26,936 bases of DNA. Source: a virus. The first letter of the stretch is position 1, and every line of letters starts with the position of its first letter. The notes beneath the pieces are model-generated. The model was given only the letters and a program-made list of their open reading frames with translations, did no database searches and was not told where the DNA came from. Location of the stretch: the IMG/VR virus record IMGVR_UViG_3300038701_003104, positions 1-26,936 of that record. One strand, given 5' to 3'. Both the position numbers and the translations under genes were made by a program. Positions 23,176 to 26,936 of this stretch are shown here, one piece after another.

Positions 23176-23639
23176 ACCGGTTCTATATTTAATTGGTAAT
23201 AATTTGGGTCTATTGTTAGTGATACCTTGACCTTAAGGCCGTCTAAATTAGTGTCAAGTAAATTTTCAACTTCGCTTGTTTTGTAAGAGTTCAAAGTCAA
23301 TCCATCAGCACAATGCGCTATTTTATCTTCAATTAATTGATTTACCTCAGACTTTAGATTTTTTATGTGAGTTTCATATTTAAATTCGTAATCTGGGTCA
23401 GTTATTTTAGATTTGACAGCAAGGATGAATTCAAAGTCATAGGTGACTTTATTGGCTGAATTATGCTCATTGAATGTTGTATTATCGTCAACATAAAGCA
23501 AAAGTAAATGCTTCTTTCTCTGGTCAAATGAAAGCTGATGATCGCATTCAAAATCGTTAAGGTTTTGCCAGTGCATTCGACCATAAGTAAAAGTATAATC
23601 GAGTAATGTAGAGTGATATTTTAATAATTCAACTATCAT
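23172..23639 (-). CDS. connector/tail-completion-like protein (155 aa)
   Basis: I use ATG 23639, which overlaps the stop of the 30-residue gene; a TTG nine bases upstream is less likely. The protein has alternating strands and helices (YDFEFILAVKSKITDPDYEF, VKVSLTIDPNYYQLNIEPV), as in phage tail-terminator-type proteins. Function inferred from position only. Confidence 0.65.
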   Translation of the reverse strand: MIVELLKYHSTLLDYTFTYGRMHWQNLNDFECDHQLSFDQRKKHLLLLYVDDNTTFNEHNSANKVTYDFEFILAVKSKITDPDYEFKYETHIKNLKSEVNQLIEDKIAHCADGLTLNSYKTSEVENLLDTNLDGLKVKVSLTIDPNYYQLNIEPV

Positions 23640-23728
23640 AAAACCCAATCAAATATTATTGTGTAAACACCAATTAAGCTTGTCACAAACACAAAAACGC
23701 CCCAAATTAAATTGATTTTTTTTCTCAT
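23636..23728 (-). CDS. 30-residue single-pass membrane peptide
   Basis: The frame MRKKINLIWGVFVFVTSLIG followed by VYTIIFDWVL is a basic start and one membrane helix. It is coupled at both ends by four-base ATGA overlaps with its neighbours (23725-23728 and 23636-23639), which strongly supports it as a real gene. Confidence 0.7.
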   Translation of the reverse strand: MRKKINLIWGVFVFVTSLIGVYTIIFDWVL

Positions 23729-24279
23729 GACTTATAAAGTTTCTTCTGATATTGATTTTGAGTACTTATGTAGCATATTTCAAGAAAAACTTCACTATAC
23801 GGCAAATCCAAATAAAACTTTTCTTTGCTCTTATCACCTCCAGTAAGCATACGTATAGTATTGTATTCTCCGAATTCCTGAAAGTTTTCAATACCGGCAC
23901 TAATTTCTTTTTGAGTTGGTTTTGACGAAAGCTTTTCTTCTTCAGCTTTGACAATAGCTTTCATTTCTTCTACAACATATTTGTAAGCTGATAGGGCGTT
24001 AAAAAGACTAAGGCTACTTATGTCCTGAATGTCTAAATTATAAAGCAATTCAATTACTTTTTCATACTCCGTATTCTCGATGAGACCTTTAAGTTGAATC
24101 ATTTCAGAATACTTAATATCCCATAGACTTGAAAACTTAGGCTCTACTTTATGTCGTCCTAATCTTATTACTCTATTTGACTTTAAAAAATTTTCAGTGA
24201 TGTATAAAACATCTTCCTGCTTTTCTTTTGAAAGCTTTTGAAAATCTTTGACTTTAGTATTTAAAAGTGTTCTTTTCAT
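23725..24279 (-). CDS. hypothetical protein after terminase (184 aa)
   Basis: A helical protein rich in Lys/Glu (KDFQKLSKEKQEDVLYITEN, MVEEM-type helices, then YNTIRMLTGGDKSKEKFYLD). No membrane segment or motif. It opens the connector block, 12 bases downstream of palindrome copy 4. It may be a chaperone or head-tail adaptor; no family recognised. Confidence 0.7.
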   Translation of the reverse strand: MKRTLLNTKVKDFQKLSKEKQEDVLYITENFLKSNRVIRLGRHKVEPKFSSLWDIKYSEMIQLKGLIENTEYEKVIELLYNLDIQDISSLSLFNALSAYKYVVEEMKAIVKAEEEKLSSKPTQKEISAGIENFQEFGEYNTIRMLTGGDKSKEKFYLDLPYSEVFLEICYISTQNQYQKKLYKS

Positions 24280-24291
24280 TCTTATACAAAA

Positions 24292-24308
24292 GTAATATAT
24301 TATATGAC
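24292..24308. promoter_or_regulatory. late-block palindrome, copy 4 (one mismatch)
   Basis: GTAATATATTATATGAC, with the same T-to-G change as copy 2. On the minus strand it continues into TACTTTTG, a TAnnTTTG-type -7 box, 12 bases from the ATG of the 184-residue gene. The remaining part of the 57-base gap holds nothing else clear. Confidence 0.75.
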
Positions 24309-24336
24309 TTTTAATAGCTAATGAATTTTATTTAAT

Positions 24337-25650
24337 TTACGTTAGAGCCATTCTGCCTGAACGACTTGATTTACTCCTGAGTTCAAAAATCATTCTCATG
24401 ATACACATATCGCTAAAATCAGGAGAGCGCCCTAAGATTTCTTTTACTTTTTGCTTAGGTGTAATTTTCATTTTACCATCTCGGTCGACATCTTCTTTTT
24501 TAATTTGTTCAAGCTCCTCTATTATGTGATCCTTGTATAAATTATCTTCGATGTAGATTTCACCATCATTTACTTTCTCTCCAAATTTATAAGCACATTG
24601 TGTTTTTAGATTTTGATAATTTTCATTTCTCAAAGCTTTTGAACCATTGTTAAATGGAATGGCACCACGTAAATAACCTCTTAGAAATGTACCCAGGCCA
24701 TCAGCGTCATAAGTAATATGTGATCGTGGCACATTGTAATTATTAGCAATCTCTTTAAGTTTACGTTCAACCTGATCTGCATCAAGTTTCTTGAAAACAA
24801 AAACTTTCTTTAATACCCAACCATGCCATAAGCCTATTACAAATCTATCAGAACCATGAAGCGCAATATCAGCTGTTAGGTATCTTTCTTTTAAGTTTTC
24901 TTCAACGAAATCATTGGTCCATAAATCACTGATGGCTTCAAAGCTCATCACTGCGTTATCATCATCTTCATATTCCCAGTTTCCGTATAAAAGCCTTTGT
25001 TTGTCAACTTTTGACAAACTCATTAATCCTTTCCTGTATTGCTTAGAAATGTAAGGATTGTCCGATAATAACGATTGAATGAATGCTTTTTCACTTTCAA
25101 TAGTGCCTTCTTTGTGAGGTTTATAAAAATCCTGATAAACCCAGTTTTTAGAAGGGTTTCCAACAAGTAATATTTTTTGACATAACCCGAAGTCATCAAG
25201 CCTATATCTAATCCTGGACTTCAATACATTTTTGGCTCGCCTAACTATCTGGGGAGTTTCATCAATAAAAGCATCTGTAATTTCAAGTGAACCAAAAGCG
25301 TCAAAGTTTGGGTCTGAGGGGTACGCAAATAAGTCTTTGAGCATAATTTCAGACCCATTCGCAAATGTGATAAGAGATTGCTGTTGGTGGTATTTAAAAT
25401 GAGTATCTCGTTTAAGACCTTGCATTTTAGCGATTTCAAAGAACGTTTTTAGTGTTGTATCTTTTAAAGCCTTCAGCTTTGAACGTCCAATTAAGCCTCT
25501 TGTTTCAGGATACTTAATTCTATTTTTTAATTGCCAATAACAACCAAGAGCAGACTTACCACCTCCGGCAGCACCACCGAAAAATATTTGCTCGGTTGAC
25601 TTGTCTTCTAACAAATCCAGTGCAATTGTTTGTTTGTGATGAAGTCTCAT
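24337..25650 (-). CDS. terL: terminase large subunit (437 aa)
   Basis: The ATPase domain has Walker A FFGGAAGGGKSALG (residues about 23-36), Walker B DAFIDET (126-132) with the catalytic glutamate in DE, and the coupling motif LLVGNPSKNW (161-170). The RNase H-like nuclease shows acidic residues in YLTADIALHGSD (D261), ITYDADGLG (D315/D317) and, near the end, SPDFSDMC. The enzyme cuts concatemers and drives DNA into the prohead. Its start overlaps the small-subunit stop by four bases. The module follows the palindrome copy at 26557-26573. Confidence 0.95.
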   Translation of the reverse strand: MRLHHKQTIALDLLEDKSTEQIFFGGAAGGGKSALGCYWQLKNRIKYPETRGLIGRSKLKALKDTTLKTFFEIAKMQGLKRDTHFKYHQQQSLITFANGSEIMLKDLFAYPSDPNFDAFGSLEITDAFIDETPQIVRRAKNVLKSRIRYRLDDFGLCQKILLVGNPSKNWVYQDFYKPHKEGTIESEKAFIQSLLSDNPYISKQYRKGLMSLSKVDKQRLLYGNWEYEDDDNAVMSFEAISDLWTNDFVEENLKERYLTADIALHGSDRFVIGLWHGWVLKKVFVFKKLDADQVERKLKEIANNYNVPRSHITYDADGLGTFLRGYLRGAIPFNNGSKALRNENYQNLKTQCAYKFGEKVNDGEIYIEDNLYKDHIIEELEQIKKEDVDRDGKMKITPKQKVKEILGRSPDFSDMCIMRMIFELRSKSSRSGRMALT

Positions 25651-26084
25651 TCATCTTCTATTTGTTCTTCACCTTGCTTAATATATGTCTTTTCTTCCAC
25701 CCATTTCACAGCAAGCGGGTTTTCTTCATCTCCTGATATCTGAACTTTTTTAACTGGTTCTAAATCTTCAAGTTTAATAATCAGCTTTTGAGCGTTTACC
25801 CAGGCATTAAGCCCTTTGGCAGTGGAAAGCTCTTTTTGATTCATTTTCCTACATCTCTCTTGTATTTCAGCAATTTTTGCACTTCTCTTAGCTTCTATGC
25901 TTTCATCGTTTACAGGCTTTAACTTTTCATAAGCCCACTTTTTGTAATTTCTTGCTTGTCTTAATGTAAGTCCCCAGTTCTGCTTTATCATTTCAAGTAT
26001 CTTCATATCTGAATAACCATGGATAATAGCTTCAGCAATTTGAAGTACTCGTTTTTCTTTCTCAATTTTACTGGCTCTGGCCAT
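25647..26084 (-). CDS. terS: terminase small subunit-like (145 aa)
   Basis: The N-terminal HTH region (VLQIAEAIIHGYSDMKILEM, then LTLRQARNYKKWAYEKLKP) is followed by a central helical oligomerisation part and an acidic tail. Position directly before terL with a four-base overlap is the standard arrangement. It would bind the packaging start site. The HTH is clear; the small-subunit name rests on context. Confidence 0.85.
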   Translation of the reverse strand: MARASKIEKEKRVLQIAEAIIHGYSDMKILEMIKQNWGLTLRQARNYKKWAYEKLKPVNDESIEAKRSAKIAEIQERCRKMNQKELSTAKGLNAWVNAQKLIIKLEDLEPVKKVQISGDEENPLAVKWVEEKTYIKQGEEQIEDE

Positions 26085-26092
26085 AGGTGCAA

Positions 26093-26329
26093 CTATTTCT
26101 TAGGAAACATTCTTTTTATTACATTGATGTGCCTATTAAGTTGATCAACTCTGTCTCTTAGCTTAATAGATTCAAATTCTCTAAGCCTTTTCATGTCTGG
26201 GTCAGAGTCTTGAAATGGTTTATCTTCATAGGCTTTAAGACTTTTCAAATTCATGTCCAGCTCCTCTTGCAAATAATCAATAATTGTGTCTTTCACTTCA
26301 ATAGTAATTTCATAAGGTGTAACTTTCAT
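26093..26329 (-). CDS. small helical protein before terminase (78 aa)
   Basis: Charged, probably coiled-coil protein (MKVTPYEITIEVKDTIIDYL, then ELDMNLKSLKAYEDK). It lies eight bases before terS in the same block. No recognised family; it may help terminase or be a regulatory leader gene. Confidence 0.6.
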   Translation of the reverse strand: MKVTPYEITIEVKDTIIDYLQEELDMNLKSLKAYEDKPFQDSDPDMKRLREFESIKLRDRVDQLNRHINVIKRMFPKK

Positions 26330-26374
26330 ATCTCTCGGTTTTTGTCAAAAATATCAATTTGACTTTAAACCGGT

Positions 26375-26404
26375 ACGGGAGCAATTAAGCTCCCGTTGTT
26401 TTTT
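26375..26404 (+). terminator. plus-oriented intrinsic terminator-like hairpin
   Basis: ACGGGAGC (26375-26382) and GCTCCCGT (26389-26396) form a perfect 8-bp stem with loop AATTAA, followed by TGTTTTTT on the plus strand. No plus-strand gene lies upstream, so it would stop antisense transcription into the terminase block; on the minus strand it has no T-run. It may alternatively be a packaging-site structure. Confidence 0.6.
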
Positions 26405-26430
26405 CAGTGCAATACCATCTATAAAGTTTG

Positions 26431-26532
26431 TTGTGGGGACTGGACTCGAACCAGCACAATCATGTTTTCTTAGCGTTTCAAATGATTAACAAAAACGTAA
26501 ACGTCGGCGTCTACCAATTCCGCCACCCCACT
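26431..26532 (-). tRNA. tRNA-Leu-like gene with abnormal middle
   Basis: Read on the minus strand, AGTGGGG-TG-GCGGAATTGGTAGACGC is the 5' acceptor and D-arm of a leucine-type tRNA. GCTGG-TTCGAGT-CCAGT is a good T-arm, and CCCCACA is the 3' acceptor. Between them the anticodon/variable region is about 48 bases, longer than the usual 30 or so, and I cannot fold a normal 5-bp anticodon stem with a 7-base loop. Stretches CGTTT/AAACG and AATCAT/ATGATT can pair. The first acceptor pair would be A-A. It is therefore a divergent or degenerate tRNA, and no anticodon is claimed. Confidence 0.55.
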
Positions 26533-26556
26533 GTTTACACAAAAGTAATCAAAAAA

Positions 26557-26573
26557 GTAATATAATATATTAC
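26557..26573. promoter_or_regulatory. late-block palindrome, copy 5 (exact)
   Basis: GTAATATAATATATTAC, identical to copy 1. It lies upstream (minus sense) of the tRNA-like gene and the terminase block. A TACTTTTG box follows on the minus strand just before the tRNA start. Confidence 0.75.
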
Positions 26574-26835
26574 TTTAGGTTTAGATTGATGGGTTTTGAG
26601 GGTTTAATCTATACTAAACTGGTTAAATTTTTAATTGATTGGAGTGAGCTTCAAGAATTTTCATATTTATTTGCTTTGTTTATAGGGTTTGAAAAGGTGT
26701 TTTGGTTTATATGCAAGTTACATTGCAATGCGCTAAGCAATTACACCCTAGAGGCGCACTGCAAGTAACAATGCATATAGTTTATACCTATGGTTTGAGC
26801 TTAATCATAAGTTATAGGCTTATCAGCTTTTTATT
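26574..26835. other. non-coding region before the terminase block
   Basis: I see no convincing gene here. The only long frame (plus strand from about 26589) has odd composition and runs into the inverted repeat. The region holds the iteron-like array at 26708-26779, and near 26789-26820 a weaker inverted repeat (CCTAT/ATAGG with CTTA/TAAG inside). Confidence 0.5.
26708..26779. repeat. iteron-like repeats inside a long inverted repeat
   Basis: GCAAGTTACA (26713-26722), GCAATTACAC (26737-26746) and GCAAGTAACA (26761-26770) start exactly 24 bases apart. The outer sequences 26708-26733 and 26754-26779 form an imperfect 26-bp inverted repeat around a 20-base spacer. The pattern is typical of a protein-binding site such as a packaging or replication origin; which one is unknown. 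Confidence 0.65.
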
Positions 26836-26936
26836 TTATTTTTTTGCCTTTGCGCTCTTTGAGTTTTGCAAACTCATTATAAATTTTTCTAATCGATGAT
26901 AATATTTTTTAGGCAAATCCTGAACACCATTTACAC
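26836..26936 (-). CDS. C-terminal end of an unknown protein (partial)
   Basis: The last 32 codons of a minus-strand frame enter from beyond the window and stop at TAA 26836. The visible end reads VNGVQDLPKKYYHRLEKFIM and then a Ser/Lys/Ala-rich tail. The helical, charged composition looks coding, but it is too short for any identification. Confidence 0.45.
   Translation of the reverse strand, partial: VNGVQDLPKKYYHRLEKFIMSLQNSKSAKAKK

Noticed and set aside
26589-26768. Plus-strand frame of about 60 residues upstream of the iteron region
   Set aside because: Phe/Leu-rich composition, runs straight through the inverted repeat at 26708-26779, and has no coupled neighbour or recognised family. 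A decayed gene cannot be excluded.
26708-26779. Integron attC-like site
   Set aside because: The long inverted repeat suggested it, but the required GTTRRRY/RYYYAAC boxes in the correct order are missing, and the 24-bp direct repeats fit a binding-site array better.
1-26936. CRISPR array or insertion sequence
   Set aside because: No regularly spaced repeat/spacer series and no transposase-type frame with flanking inverted repeats were seen on either strand.

Overview
This window is a strongly AT-rich stretch of a temperate, tailed, siphovirus-like bacteriophage. The host is most likely a member of the Bacteroidota, probably a flavobacterium. Evidence for the host is the pair of TAnnTTTG-type -7 boxes at the immunity switch, the protein families (small CxxCP-type proteins, small membrane lysis-type proteins, a Bacteroidota-type head-completion protein) and the AT-rich, tightly overlapping gene layout. 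The phage attachment region (attP) lies inside the window, with phage-like genes and integrase arm-type repeats on both sides. It therefore reads as a free or circularly permuted phage genome rather than a prophage junction.

Layout. (1) 1-2063, minus strand: an early operon starting with a small LuxR-type regulator and running through small unknown genes to a partial SbcC/RecF-like ATPase cut by the window edge. (2) 2064-2191: a divergent switch with TACGCA/TGCGTA half-sites arranged as tandem palindromes. (3) 2192-3677, plus strand: an S24-type (CI/LexA-like) repressor, a small HTH-like protein and a secreted protein. (4) 3678-3950: attP, with the 3' part of an initiator-like tRNA-Met gene, a terminator hairpin and three direct CGWCAACCTAA arm-type repeats flanking the core. 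(5) 3951-5156: tyrosine integrase. (6) 5158-12088, minus: lysis genes (spanin-like protein, amidase, holin-like membrane proteins) and the head module (head completion, portal, major capsid, protease/scaffold). (7) 12180-12544, plus: an isolated cassette of two small membrane proteins, followed by a densely hairpinned non-coding stretch. (8) 12789-24279, minus: a secreted small protein, small tail-adjacent proteins, tape measure, a giant tail-tip/fibre protein, other tail genes and connectors. (9) 24337-26329: terminase large and small subunits and a small leader gene. (10) 26330-26936: a hairpin, a tRNA-Leu-like gene with an abnormal middle, iteron-like repeats and the 3' end of another gene.

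How it works together. Every minus-strand late block I can delimit begins with the same 17-bp palindrome, GTAATATA-W-TATATTAC, in three exact and two one-mismatch copies. The copies stand ahead of the tRNA/terminase block, the connector block, the tail block, the secreted-protein gene and the head/lysis block. This looks like a phage-specific late regulon site and is the most interesting signal in the window. Other points for follow-up are the plus-strand membrane-protein cassette, the structured non-coding region after it, the odd tRNA, the integrase lacking the usual HxxR arginine, and the single-protein spanin candidate. All functional names rest on motifs and context read by eye; no database search was possible.
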